Source of the DNA: JBKBUF01 sp046290815
Lineage (GTDB): Bacteria > Bacteroidota > Bacteroidia > Cytophagales > Cytophagaceae
Length of the DNA stretch: 64,000 bases
Reading direction: 5' to 3'
Assembly: GCA_046290815.1 (NCBI GenBank)
Contig: JBKBUF010000017.1
Location: 36,738-100,737 of the forward strand
In this document: in pieces, positions 54,701 through 64,000 of the stretch
Numbering within the stretch: the first letter of the stretch is position 1
Layout: the number at the start of each line of letters is the position of its first letter
The notes under the pieces: model-generated
The model's input: only the letters and a program-made list of their open reading frames with translations
The model's database searches: none
Told to the model about the DNA's origin: nothing
Position numbers and translations under genes: made by a program

Positions 54701-57700
54701 CAGGAGCTGCTAATATTATTTCTGATAATGATCTTGCAGGAATATTTTTCACTCAAACTACTTCAGCAGGTAATCAGGTAAAAGGAAATATTATTGGACT
54801 GAATAAAGACGGCACCAATATTATTTCCGGTGCCATTCAGGAAACAGGTGTTCTTATAGGTACTAATGCAGGTGCCAACACAATTGGAGGGACTTCAGCA
54901 GGAGAAGGTAATATAATATCAGGTAATGACGATGGTGCCTCTTTGGGTGGTGTAGGAATAAATATAAGAAGTACATCTGCTGCAACAACTGTTGTTGGTA
55001 ATATCATAGGTCCACAAAAAAATGGTATTTCCTATGTCACAGGTAACAGACAGTTTGATGGAGTTTATATTTCAAACTCACCTAATAATGTTATCGGAGG
55101 TAGTACAGTTAACGCTCGCAATATTATTTCAGGAAATGAAAAGTCAGGTATTACTATTGGAGGAGCTTCATCCACCGGAAACAATGTAAGAGGTAATTAT
55201 ATAGGACCCGGAATGTCTTTGATTGCCATTTCAGGTGCCACTCAGGATGATGGTGTTAAAATTCAAACTGGTGCAGCAAATAATACCATTGGGGGGGCTT
55301 TTGGAGATGGTAATGTAATTTCATTTAATACATTGAGCGGTGTGGATGTAATTAATTCCACCAGTACCGGAAATAGAATAACCTATAATTCGATTCATAG
55401 TAATGGCATAAAAGCCATCAATTTAAATTCCGCACCCAATCAGGGTAATAATGGTATAATTTCTCCGACCATTACCACTGCTTCCGGATCTGCTATCAGC
55501 GGAACCGGAATAACCGGCAGTACAATTCATCTTTACAAAAACACTACCGGAAATTGCAATGATGCTATGCAACCTGTTGCCCAGGTTTCTGTAGCGAGTG
55601 GCACATGGACTTACCCCGGGCCGCATAACCATGGGGATTATTTTATGGCTACTCAAACTGATGGATCTAATAATACATCCGAGTTGTCCTCCTGTGTGAT
55701 GGTAGTCATAGGTCCGAAATTTGTTACCAATACAAACGATTCAGGACCGGGTTCCTTGCGTCAGGCAATTCTTGATGCCAATTCAGAAGCTGGTCACGAT
55801 TCAATTAAATTCAACCTGGGAGCAGGTGGTCCTTTCACTATAAATCTCCTTTCCGCATTGCCTAATTTAACTGATAATAGCGGGGTAACAATTGATGGTT
55901 TTTCTCAGTCAGGTTCCAGTCCTAACTCAATACCTGTATTTAATACTTCAGCAGGAACACCATTGAATGCTGTGCATCAGATTATCCTTGAAAACAGTGC
56001 GAATATTCCTGAGGGTCTGAATTTGGTAAGTAATAATAATACTATAAGAGGGCTGGTACTTCAAAACTTCGGAGATGGAACCCCAAGTGTAAATGATATT
56101 GCAATTTCCATTAACGGAAATAATAATAAAGTGCTTGGGTGTTACATAGGTATGGATGCCTCCGGTGCAGTGAGAGGAACCAGAACTTTTACAGGTGTTT
56201 CTGTAATAGGATCAGGCAACTTGATTGGTGATGGAACAGCTGCAGGAGCCAATTTGATTTCCGGGATGAATGGTAGTAATTCGTCAGGTGTAAGTCTGGC
56301 AGGAGCAAGTACCTTGAACAATAGCATTAGAGGTAATATAATAGGACTTGGTAAAGATGGTACTACTTATATTTCAAATGCACAAAGTTCAGGTGTATTG
56401 GTAACTAACACTGTAGGTGGAAATAATATTATCGGAGGCCCGGCTGTCGGAGATGGTAATGTGATATCCGGGAACTCAATCGGTATAAGTTTGAATAACC
56501 CTGCTGCAGGATGGACAAGTGTTCAGGGAAATATAATTGGTCCGCAAGCAAATGGAATGTTGTCCGTTTCGGGCCAGGTTTCAGGTGTTAGATTAAATGG
56601 CTCATCAGGAAATGTTATTGGAGGAGTTGCATCGGGCGCAAGAAATATAATATCCGGAAACACTCAGGAGGGAATCATGATCGGAGGTTTCGGTTCTTCA
56701 AATAATATAATTATTGGAAACTATGTAGGGTTAAATAAAAACGGAAATGATGCTGTAGGAGGACAACCTGTTGGAATTTACCTGGGACCATTTGATGTGA
56801 CAGGTACACAGATAGGAGGTTCAAACCCGGGTGAAGGGAATGTGATATCAGGAAATTCCTCCTATGGTATACATCTTGCCAATGTCACATCGGGAGGAAC
56901 AATTCAGGGAAATATCATTGGCTTGCAGGCTGATGGAAATTCACTGATTGCATCTTCCAATCAAAACTGGGGAATATTTTTAGATGGGGCCGAAAGCTTT
57001 CTGATCGGAGGTAATTCCGCATCGGCGAGAAATGTAATTTCAGGGAATCGCTTTATTGGAATCCGTTTTGACTATGCAAGTTATTGCACTGTAAAAGGCA
57101 ATTATATAGGACCTTCAAGTACCTTAACAGCTGTCCCCGGATCATTACAGGAAACAGGAATTTCTATTTATTATAATTGTGAGTACAATGTATTAGGATC
57201 ATTGTCTGCAGGCGAAGGAAATGTTATTGCTCATAATTCGATAGATGGGATAAATGTTGAGCAATCACAATATAATAGAATTTCCGGAAACTTAATGTAT
57301 GCTAATACTGCCAAGTCCATCAATCTTAATTACCTGGCTAATTTTGGAAATAGCGGATTGCCTGTACCGGTAATAACAGCTGTAAATGCTACCACTATAT
57401 CCGGTACCGGAGGGGCAAATGGTAACATCATTGAAATATATAAGAATACCACAGGAAATTGTAATGATGCAATGACCTTTATCGGGACAGCGCCTGTGGC
57501 CGCAGGGGTATGGTCTTATTCAGGAACATTTACAACCGGAGAATATTATTTAGCTACTCAAAGTGATATTAATCAAAATACTTCTGAATTTTCTGCATGT
57601 GTGCAGTTATTAGCTCCCTCTTTGGTGGTAACAACAACCGCAGATTCAGGACCTGGATCACTTCGTGAAGCAATTTCACTTGCAAATTCAACTCCCGGTA

Positions 57701-60700
57701 GAGATACAGTTACTTTTAATATTACAGGTGCTGGTCCTCATACAATCAATTTAACTTCCGCTTTACCTGGTTTAACAGACAATGACGGAGTTGTAATTGA
57801 TGGATTTTCGCAATCAGGGGCACTTCCTAATACCATTCCTGTATTTAATACAACCGTCGCCACTCCTTTGAACCCGGTATATAAAATTATTTTGGGTAAC
57901 GGAGCAAATATTCCCATTGGCTTGGATTTAGTAGGCAACAATAATGAAATCAAAGGTCTGGTTCTCCAGGATTTTGGTGATGGAACTGTAAGTAATAACG
58001 ATATCGCCATCAATATTTCCGGACAGAGCAATAAAGTTTTGGGTTGTAATATTGGTATGGATGAAACCGGAACGATTAAGGGTACAAGAACTGCAATTGG
58101 TATAAAAATTAGTGGACCAAATAATATTATTGGGGACGGGACAACTGCAGGAGTTAATCTTATTTCAGGGTTGAATGGCTCACTCTATGGTATTCAAATA
58201 ATTGGAGCAGGAGCAATTGGAAATTCAGTTAAATCAAATCTTATTGGCTTACAAAAAAATGGTAGTGATATTGTTTCAGGCTCGGCCCAAAGCAAAGGTG
58301 TTGCTGTTTTATCAAGCGGAAACGTGGTTGGCGGGAATGCAGCGGCTGATGGAAACGTAATTTCCGGTAATAATGGTAGCGGTATATTACTATCAAATGG
58401 AAACCAGGTGAGTAATAATATTATTGGGTTAAGGGCAGATGGCATTGGTTATGTTGCCTCAAATCCTCAAAATATAGGTGTAGAACTAAGTGGAACACAG
58501 AATTGTGTTATTGAACGAAATGTTATTTCCGGAAATGAATCTTATGGAATTTTTGGTCCTGGTCCTTCTTCTTTCAACACTATTAGGGGTAATATCATCG
58601 GACTTGATAAGACCGGTTCAGTACTTATAGCAGGTGCATCACAGGATGTTGGTATTCAACTTCATGGGCGTGATAACACCATCGGAGGCACAGGTGCAGG
58701 AGAAGGAAATATTATTTCTGGTAATAATGGAACTCCGGGAATAGGCATCGTTTTGGCTGATCCTGCTATCGGGGCTAACGTTGTAATCGGTAATTTAATT
58801 GGTCCGGCTTCAGATGGTCAAACTCATTTGGGAGGTCAGAATATTGGTATTGAAATTAATAATGCTTCTCATCATAATGTTATTGGAGGAAATACAGCTT
58901 CTGCGAGAAATATTATTTCAGGAAATGGCGTATACGGTATACATATTACTGCAGGAGGTTATCAAAATAATGTTAAAGGTAATTACATCGGCGCTTCTTC
59001 TTCAATAACTCCTATTGCTGGCGCATCACAAGCTTATGGGATATTTATTAGTAGCAATTCAAATGGAAACACAATAGGTGGAACGGCTGGTGAAGAAAAT
59101 GTGATTGCATTTAATTCTATGTTTGGTGTTGATGTATCGACCGGCGTTGGAAATAGAATAATCAGGAATCTGATTTATCAAAATACTTCAAAACCAATAA
59201 ATCTTACTTATGGAGATCCGGGTGAAGGTAACCAAGGTAAAGCTGTTCCTTCCGGCATTACTGCTACTTTTACATTAGCTAACGGTTCTTCAGGACCTGG
59301 AGATATAATTGAGATTTTTAAGAATAATACAGGAAATTGTAAAGATGCATATGAATACGTAGGAACTGCAACCGCGGATGCAGGTGGTAACTGGTCCCTT
59401 TCAGGTTTATCTTTAACAAACGGTGAATATGTACTTGCAACAGCTACTGACGGTTCAAACAATACTTCAGAATTTTCTACATGCGTTGCTGTATCTGCCG
59501 GAACTCCTACCTTTATTGGTCCGGCCGGCTCATCATGGTTTAATCCTGCTGCATGGTCTACCGGTGTTGTACCAACAGCATCTGACAGCGTTGTAATTAC
59601 AGTTAATTGTATTATTCCAAATGGAACCGCAGAAGCTGCAGCAATAAATGTACAGCCAGGGGTAACATTATCCGTGGCCACAGCTGGGGCTACAATTTTG
59701 AATACCGGAAATGTTTACGGAACAGGCACCATAGCATTTGATGGTACCAATGCCACACAATGGAATATTACCGGAGTTAATAACTTTACAGGTGCGTTTT
59801 TAGCAGGTAATAGTACTGTAAAGTACGATGGTGCTAACCAAACCATTCCTGCAGGAATATATAACTCACTAATCGTGTCTTCTCCCACTACAACATTAGG
59901 CGGAAATATTACTGTAAACAACGGGATTGTAATTGAGACAGGAAATACTTTCAATGCCGGCAGCTACATAATTAATGTGACAAATGGAGATTTTATCAAC
60001 AATGGTACCTTTAATCCATCCACCTCGGTTGTATTACTTTCAGGTAGTTCAACTCAAACCATTGGTGGTAGTTCCCAAACCTCATTTACTTATTTAAGTC
60101 TTTCAGGAGGTAATGTTTCTTTGGCTACCGATGTGGTGATTGGCAATGAACTTGATTTTACTGGTGGTTCAAAGTTATTATTAAATAATAATGATTTATT
60201 GGTACAACAGTCCGCTACCTTTGCCAATTATAACGCAAATGCTTTTGTCGATGCCGGTACAGGAACCGGACAATTGATCAGATATGGAAATGCACCGGGT
60301 GATTATATGATTACCTATCCGATCGGAGTTGGTACCGTATATACACCTTTACAAATTACAAGCATGGCCGGAAGTTTTGCCGGTTCAGAACTTCATATAA
60401 AACCCTCTGATTTTACCAACGGCACTGATTATGTAGGAAAGGCTATAACATTAGATCAGTCAGGAATGACTTTGACAGATTTTGCTTTCAGATATAATTA
60501 CCCTTCCGGACAAGTCAATGGTACTCCTACACAGGTTGTAAGAGAAGAAGCTGGAAGTGAATATCCGGCAGCAGCTTTTAATATTTCTTCAACTTTTTTT
60601 GAGGTAAATTCAAATGCTGCAAATACCAATATTAAAGGAAGGTGGGGAGCTTATGTTTTGTCTGCCACTAAAACTTTCGTAGGTACCAATAGTACTGACT

Positions 60701-63700
60701 GGACAGATGGCGGAAATTGGAGTCCTGTCGGTGAACCAACTAATGCTGATGATATTATTATTAATGCGAATTGCCATATTCCTGATTCTTACAACTCAGC
60801 ATATTGTAAAAATATGACTGTAAATGCCACCCTCTCTTTTGGTGCCAATTCAACTCTATTTACTTATGGAGATATTGACGGAACAGGGACTATAGATATG
60901 GCGGCTTCCGGGTTATTTTGTAGTTGGATGATTTATACAAACAACAATTTTACAGGCGCCTTCCTGCCTGGTATTGGTCAGGTATATTATACCGGTTCTG
61001 TTGATCAAAATGTTGCTGGTATACCATACCATAGTGTTTATATTTCTACAATTAATCCCTCAAAAGCTATTCTTACCGGTAATACAATAGTGTCAAATGA
61101 GTTAAGGATTAATACTAATAGTATTCTTGATGCGCAAACTTCTGGAAATATAATTTCTATCAATAATGGTACATTTTATAATGGAGGTACTTTTATTACA
61201 GGGAATTCAAAAGTGATTTTCACAGGGCCGTCAACTATTAACGGAACAGTATCTCAAGTCGAATTTTATGATTTAATAATTAACGGGCCTGTCAATGCTG
61301 CTCATACAATAAAAGTTAATGACTCAACTCAAATAAATCATATATTACATTTAAGCGCAATCAATGGACATGATTTAGGAGTTGTTACAGGAACAGGAGA
61401 ACTGGTTTTGTTTTCCGATGAGTTTCCTGCAGGGGTATATGATAAATTTCTTGCCGGTACGGGCAATGGTTTTGGAACAGTTGTGTACGACGGAGCAACA
61501 AATCAGGATATTACTTTTAATGCATTACCGGTGGGCTTGCATTTCTATAACTTAAGAGTTGCACAATCTACAAAAAGGCTTCATGTACCATTCAAAGTGG
61601 AAAATGAATTTGTAATTGATGTAAATACTACAGCAGAAATATTTTGTGATACATCCGGAGTAGGTACTGTTTATAATTATGGCGATCTTATTTTAAATCC
61701 TAATTCCCAAATAACCGTATTGCAAAATTTTTCCAATGAATCGGGTGGTCCTGGGCAATTAATTATGGCATCATCATCTATTTTAAACATTCATAAAGAT
61801 TTTTATGCTAACGGAGTTGTTAATGGCGATCCTTCATCTGAAATTAATTTTGTCGGTTCTGATAATTCTTTCATTTCAGGTAGTGTCTTTCCGGAAGTTG
61901 GAATTTTAGGAGTTGCTAAAACTGCTCGCCGAAATGTACATACAAATACAGATATACGGGTTAAAGGTGGGATTACATTTGATTTTCCAGGTGTGAACTT
62001 AAGTAAAATAATAATAGGTGGTTCCTCAAATGTAATTATGGACCCTGCAACATTTTTTGCAGGTTATTCTGATTCTACATTTATTGAAAATATTGGATCC
62101 GGTTATCTGATTAAACAAGGTACAGTTGATAGTCAATTTGAATACATTTATCCTGTAGGTCAGGGAAATATTTATACCCCGGTACAAATTAATGATTTGG
62201 TTGCTGTTTTTGGCGGTACTAAATCATTAGGGATTAAACCTTACGACATCTCGGCTGCTCCTTATTCACAATTTGTGAAGAGGGCGATCGAAATTATGAA
62301 TATCGATGGTATTCCGGTTTCCAGTTTTGATTTCACTTTTAATTATCCATCAACTGAAATTGTAGGTTCTCCGAATGCTTTGATAAGAGATTTTGGCGGA
62401 ACAGAAAATCACCATACAAGCGCCACTATTACCCCTACGTCATTTTCTGCTCAGTCATATGCAGGAAATAATCAAATAAATGGAGTATGGCTCGCGAAGT
62501 TGCTAGGTTCACCACCGGATGTCACCAGTACAAATGTAACTGAAGCATGTGAGGGTGATGTAATTGAGTTGTACGGATCCGGTTTTACCGGATTGGATTC
62601 AGTTACTTTCCAAAACAATAAACTTGCTGTTATCAACTACTTTGATAATAATACAATCAGAGTAACTGTTCCTATGGGTGCTGTATCAGGTAAAATCGGA
62701 GTAGCTAATCCATTTGGAACCGATTCAATTCATATCAATATTTTGCCTCAGGTTCTTTTTACTTCACATCCTCAGGATTCCACTATATGTTTAGGTGGTA
62801 ATGCTCAATTCAGTGCTGTTGTAACCGGTGCAGTAACTTATCAATGGCAAGCTTCAACAGATGGAGGTACTATTTTCAATTCCATTACCAACGATGCTGT
62901 TTATTCCGGAACAAATACCGCAACACTTTCATTAAATAACCCTCCTGTAGGATTTAATTATTATAAGTATCGCTTGTTGGTTTCCGGATGTACCAATTTG
63001 ATTTCAGATACTGCAACTCTGGAGATATTTAACGGTACTACCGCAGTTACCATAAGTAGTGATACAATAGTATGTTCGGGTGGTACAGTATTTCCAAAGG
63101 TATTAAGTTATACCAATGATATCTCAAGTGCATCATGGTCGGTTCCCGGAGGCGATGGAGTTTTAAACCAAGCTGATCCTCTTAATCCTACTTATATTCC
63201 AGGTGCCGGTGATTTTGCAGGTAAGCAGATTACAGTCAGGTTAGATGTTTCAGGATGCGGCTTTGCCTTTGATGAGATGCAGGTGTTTCTGGGGGTTCCA
63301 ATTGTAAATGCAGGAAATGATACAACAATTTGTGCAACTGCAAATGCACTATTATACGGCGTTTCTACAGGAGCAACTACAGCTACATGGGTAGGCGGTG
63401 CAGGAACTTTCAATCTGAACAGGAATGCCTTAACAAGTACCATGATAGCTTATACTCCGGCTCCGGCGGAACAGGGTACGATTCTCAACCTTTCACTTGA
63501 TGCTACAAACGCTTGTGGTACTGTATCTGATATTAAAGCAATCACTATAAATTCTTCACCTAATACTTCTTTGACGGTTACCGGTTCTACCGTATGTGAA
63601 GGTATGCCAGGTACAATCACGATTTCCAGTACACAGAATGGAGCAAACTATATGGTTTATTATTCAGGCTCACCTGATCATGCAACTGTATATGCAGGCG

Positions 63701-64000
63701 ATGGAAATGATTTGGCAATCACAGTTAACCCATCCGGAACAGGAACTTTTACCTATGAAATCAAAGCCTGGTTTACGGGATGTGATACGGTGGCTATGTC
63801 TATGATGCCTACTGTAAATGTGGATCCGGCCGTTATCCCGACAATAAGCATAGCAGCGGATGTTAATCCGATCTGTCCGGGCGGCACAGTTAACTTTACA
63901 GCAACAGTAAGTGGCGAGGGTGCGACACCAACATATGAGTGGTTCATTAATGGCAGCCCGCAGGGAGTAAACAGCACCACCTTCAGCAGCTCGACCTTAG
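51718..64000 (+). CDS. Giant CSLREA/beta-helix modular surface protein, at least 4094 residues (3' end missing)
   Basis: One uninterrupted frame runs from the ATG at 51718 to the window end (4094 full codons). Signal peptide ends SSYGNA|Q. Residues ~30-195 are an N-terminal beta domain; the shared ~90-residue module is at ~207-305 and a fibronectin-III-like domain at ~310-400. Three consecutive modules start at ~403, ~1332 (VTNTNDSGPGSLRQAILDAN) and ~1969 (TTTADSGPGSLREAISLAN), the CSLREA-type opening. Each continues as a parallel beta-helix with GNIIG and GN.ISGN turns, and each closes with a small sandwich (YKNTTGNCNDAM). From ~2598 there are two beta-solenoid modules like those in the 35005-45357 protein. 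An IPT/TIG-like domain is at ~3600, followed by Ig/PKD-like units. A T9SS sorting domain is expected beyond the edge but not seen. It is probably an exported adhesin. Confidence 0.92.
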   Translation, partial: MTKFYSSAYQSLGLRLFFILLLISSYGNAQVTSGPALPSNVTSNTLNAGAAAGWSGLPNVGLDNNTFAFTASIPNGQSSHRLVARQFNFNIPVYDVIDGIFVQVRWYGSTTALTESEVFLTRDGGNSNAGQNKAVTATAILSTATLKSFGAANDLWTPTIPWNAIDLNNPNFGVCIAASKTGGGGNTSFNVDFVKVTVYHHNPLNISSINPPSFCQNGSVTVGFTNEVIAGAGNQYTLELSQPSGNFTPPISIGSLASIASSGTIVGTIPPGQSISNLYRMRITSSNPNITGQMNGSNLTVYSAPPAGVTIAAPTTVSCSGATLNWSGGTGSEYLLLDVALDAGYTTFFPGYENRNVALATSHVLTGLNSNTTYYYRIRGYNGCGYSAYANATVTTNPGGNSTYTVNSLSDAGTGSLTFGDLRYCITQANSQCGHVTINFSVSGTISIASQLPPLNNPSGITIDGTTAPGYIANGIPVFGTSGGSPLGFNHRITIMSTGTGAPTAITTNVSANYNVIKGLVFQDIGDGTISANDIAITLSTNYNKVLGCYIGMNADGITKGGTRTAIGISVTGANNQIGDGTPQGANLISGLNGATVSRGILFSTANAVNNSVSGNIIGLQKNGSSLVTGNAQLYGVLFDTNSGGNNIVGGANSGFGNVISGMSAANSYGVYSRATGTVGNIIQGNIIGLQSNGVSYVTGNAQQNGVVLNNTLNNIVGGSTPGAGNIISGNENSGVIIAGATSTGNRIIGNYIGPDITGTSFVTGSTQGYGIQFGTTTGGNFIGGVNPGEGNLISGNKDDVGTSGTGIFTPSTNTSGNRIQGNIIGPQADGITHLINNPQVYGISIENSPNNLVGGNVPNARNVISGNLTAGILLNQAGCTGNLIRGNYIGIDKNGNGIIGGSSQEWGIMVNTTVGSGNIIGGINPGEGNVISGNTNGGSLAAGIHLNSTTGNVSISGNIIGPQADGISSLIGSQQLYGIYINASPNNLIGGSTAGAANIISDNDLAGIFFTQTTSAGNQVKGNIIGLNKDGTNIISGAIQETGVLIGTNAGANTIGGTSAGEGNIISGNDDGASLGGVGINIRSTSAATTVVGNIIGPQKNGISYVTGNRQFDGVYISNSPNNVIGGSTVNARNIISGNEKSGITIGGASSTGNNVRGNYIGPGMSLIAISGATQDDGVKIQTGAANNTIGGAFGDGNVISFNTLSGVDVINSTSTGNRITYNSIHSNGIKAINLNSAPNQGNNGIISPTITTASGSAISGTGITGSTIHLYKNTTGNCNDAMQPVAQVSVASGTWTYPGPHNHGDYFMATQTDGSNNTSELSSCVMVVIGPKFVTNTNDSGPGSLRQAILDANSEAGHDSIKFNLGAGGPFTINLLSALPNLTDNSGVTIDGFSQSGSSPNSIPVFNTSAGTPLNAVHQIILENSANIPEGLNLVSNNNTIRGLVLQNFGDGTPSVNDIAISINGNNNKVLGCYIGMDASGAVRGTRTFTGVSVIGSGNLIGDGTAAGANLISGMNGSNSSGVSLAGASTLNNSIRGNIIGLGKDGTTYISNAQSSGVLVTNTVGGNNIIGGPAVGDGNVISGNSIGISLNNPAAGWTSVQGNIIGPQANGMLSVSGQVSGVRLNGSSGNVIGGVASGARNIISGNTQEGIMIGGFGSSNNIIIGNYVGLNKNGNDAVGGQPVGIYLGPFDVTGTQIGGSNPGEGNVISGNSSYGIHLANVTSGGTIQGNIIGLQADGNSLIASSNQNWGIFLDGAESFLIGGNSASARNVISGNRFIGIRFDYASYCTVKGNYIGPSSTLTAVPGSLQETGISIYYNCEYNVLGSLSAGEGNVIAHNSIDGINVEQSQYNRISGNLMYANTAKSINLNYLANFGNSGLPVPVITAVNATTISGTGGANGNIIEIYKNTTGNCNDAMTFIGTAPVAAGVWSYSGTFTTGEYYLATQSDINQNTSEFSACVQLLAPSLVVTTTADSGPGSLREAISLANSTPGRDTVTFNITGAGPHTINLTSALPGLTDNDGVVIDGFSQSGALPNTIPVFNTTVATPLNPVYKIILGNGANIPIGLDLVGNNNEIKGLVLQDFGDGTVSNNDIAINISGQSNKVLGCNIGMDETGTIKGTRTAIGIKISGPNNIIGDGTTAGVNLISGLNGSLYGIQIIGAGAIGNSVKSNLIGLQKNGSDIVSGSAQSKGVAVLSSGNVVGGNAAADGNVISGNNGSGILLSNGNQVSNNIIGLRADGIGYVASNPQNIGVELSGTQNCVIERNVISGNESYGIFGPGPSSFNTIRGNIIGLDKTGSVLIAGASQDVGIQLHGRDNTIGGTGAGEGNIISGNNGTPGIGIVLADPAIGANVVIGNLIGPASDGQTHLGGQNIGIEINNASHHNVIGGNTASARNIISGNGVYGIHITAGGYQNNVKGNYIGASSSITPIAGASQAYGIFISSNSNGNTIGGTAGEENVIAFNSMFGVDVSTGVGNRIIRNLIYQNTSKPINLTYGDPGEGNQGKAVPSGITATFTLANGSSGPGDIIEIFKNNTGNCKDAYEYVGTATADAGGNWSLSGLSLTNGEYVLATATDGSNNTSEFSTCVAVSAGTPTFIGPAGSSWFNPAAWSTGVVPTASDSVVITVNCIIPNGTAEAAAINVQPGVTLSVATAGATILNTGNVYGTGTIAFDGTNATQWNITGVNNFTGAFLAGNSTVKYDGANQTIPAGIYNSLIVSSPTTTLGGNITVNNGIVIETGNTFNAGSYIINVTNGDFINNGTFNPSTSVVLLSGSSTQTIGGSSQTSFTYLSLSGGNVSLATDVVIGNELDFTGGSKLLLNNNDLLVQQSATFANYNANAFVDAGTGTGQLIRYGNAPGDYMITYPIGVGTVYTPLQITSMAGSFAGSELHIKPSDFTNGTDYVGKAITLDQSGMTLTDFAFRYNYPSGQVNGTPTQVVREEAGSEYPAAAFNISSTFFEVNSNAANTNIKGRWGAYVLSATKTFVGTNSTDWTDGGNWSPVGEPTNADDIIINANCHIPDSYNSAYCKNMTVNATLSFGANSTLFTYGDIDGTGTIDMAASGLFCSWMIYTNNNFTGAFLPGIGQVYYTGSVDQNVAGIPYHSVYISTINPSKAILTGNTIVSNELRINTNSILDAQTSGNIISINNGTFYNGGTFITGNSKVIFTGPSTINGTVSQVEFYDLIINGPVNAAHTIKVNDSTQINHILHLSAINGHDLGVVTGTGELVLFSDEFPAGVYDKFLAGTGNGFGTVVYDGATNQDITFNALPVGLHFYNLRVAQSTKRLHVPFKVENEFVIDVNTTAEIFCDTSGVGTVYNYGDLILNPNSQITVLQNFSNESGGPGQLIMASSSILNIHKDFYANGVVNGDPSSEINFVGSDNSFISGSVFPEVGILGVAKTARRNVHTNTDIRVKGGITFDFPGVNLSKIIIGGSSNVIMDPATFFAGYSDSTFIENIGSGYLIKQGTVDSQFEYIYPVGQGNIYTPVQINDLVAVFGGTKSLGIKPYDISAAPYSQFVKRAIEIMNIDGIPVSSFDFTFNYPSTEIVGSPNALIRDFGGTENHHTSATITPTSFSAQSYAGNNQINGVWLAKLLGSPPDVTSTNVTEACEGDVIELYGSGFTGLDSVTFQNNKLAVINYFDNNTIRVTVPMGAVSGKIGVANPFGTDSIHINILPQVLFTSHPQDSTICLGGNAQFSAVVTGAVTYQWQASTDGGTIFNSITNDAVYSGTNTATLSLNNPPVGFNYYKYRLLVSGCTNLISDTATLEIFNGTTAVTISSDTIVCSGGTVFPKVLSYTNDISSASWSVPGGDGVLNQADPLNPTYIPGAGDFAGKQITVRLDVSGCGFAFDEMQVFLGVPIVNAGNDTTICATANALLYGVSTGATTATWVGGAGTFNLNRNALTSTMIAYTPAPAEQGTILNLSLDATNACGTVSDIKAITINSSPNTSLTVTGSTVCEGMPGTITISSTQNGANYMVYYSGSPDHATVYAGDGNDLAITVNPSGTGTFTYEIKAWFTGCDTVAMSMMPTVNVDPAVIPTISIAADVNPICPGGTVNFTATVSGEGATPTYEWFINGSPQGVNSTTFSSSTL

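Noticed and set aside
51718..64000. Possible frameshift or pseudogene, as the protein is so long
   Set aside because: The reading frame is in register at every module I checked, from the ATG to the last full codon before base 64000, and the antisense frames are typical shadows.

Overview
The window looks like a chromosomal segment from a low-GC (by eye mid to upper 30s %) member of the Bacteroidota, most likely a gliding Cytophagales of the Cytophaga/Sporocytophaga type. The evidence is several proteins with type IX secretion (T9SS) C-terminal sorting domains (type A at 12871-13968, 25827-27074, 35005-45357 and 47057-51427; type B at 27104-31228), a PorP/SprF-family protein, a PKD-rich secreted protein followed by SprF and OmpA genes, few strong Shine-Dalgarno sites, and Bacteroidetes-type -7 promoter elements (TAnnTTTG). 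The genus is an inference.

Region 1 (1-25700) is mostly housekeeping and small envelope genes. From left to right: an ECF sigma factor overlapping a membrane anti-sigma-like gene cut by the left edge; a SAM methyltransferase; a DUF4197 protein; a CaCA Na+/Ca2+ antiporter; a membrane protein of unknown function; a sirtuin (cobB); topA with a long Lys/Ala tail; sixA; two small cationic exported proteins; a TraB/GumN-type protein and tex in one probable operon; a 37-residue lipoprotein; a T9SS cargo protein; tyrA; gltA; two tandem paralogues of unknown function; and a 1234-residue TPR-CHAT protease-like protein. The last is divergent from a 791-residue outer-membrane-barrel/carboxypeptidase-regulatory/SPOR fusion. 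Several small unknown genes follow.

Region 2 (25800-34870) is T9SS-related: a beta-propeller cargo protein, then a tight run of a PKD/type-B-sorted surface protein, a PorP/SprF protein, a TPR/propeller/OmpA protein and a gamma-glutamylcyclotransferase-like gene that appears to start with TTG.

Region 3 (35005-64000) is dominated by three very large exported surface proteins (3450, 1456 and at least 4094 residues, the last running off the right edge) with one lipoprotein gene and a repeat-rich 0.6-kb gap among them. The giants share modules: an ~90-residue extracellular domain in all three, and in two of them a beta-solenoid module with a 'W...W...P..DDV.IN..C.I' opening and a 'YP[LIV]G....[FY]TP' closing motif. 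The last protein also carries three consecutive CSLREA-type parallel beta-helix modules. They are probably adhesins or matrix proteins exported by T9SS, with the SprF and OmpA-type proteins of region 2 as candidate secretion or anchoring partners.

Intergenic junctions often carry low-complexity 7-9 bp tandem repeats paired with their own inverted copies, plus palindromic REP-like elements concentrated at 46412-47013. I saw no tRNA, rRNA, CRISPR array, transposase or prophage genes.
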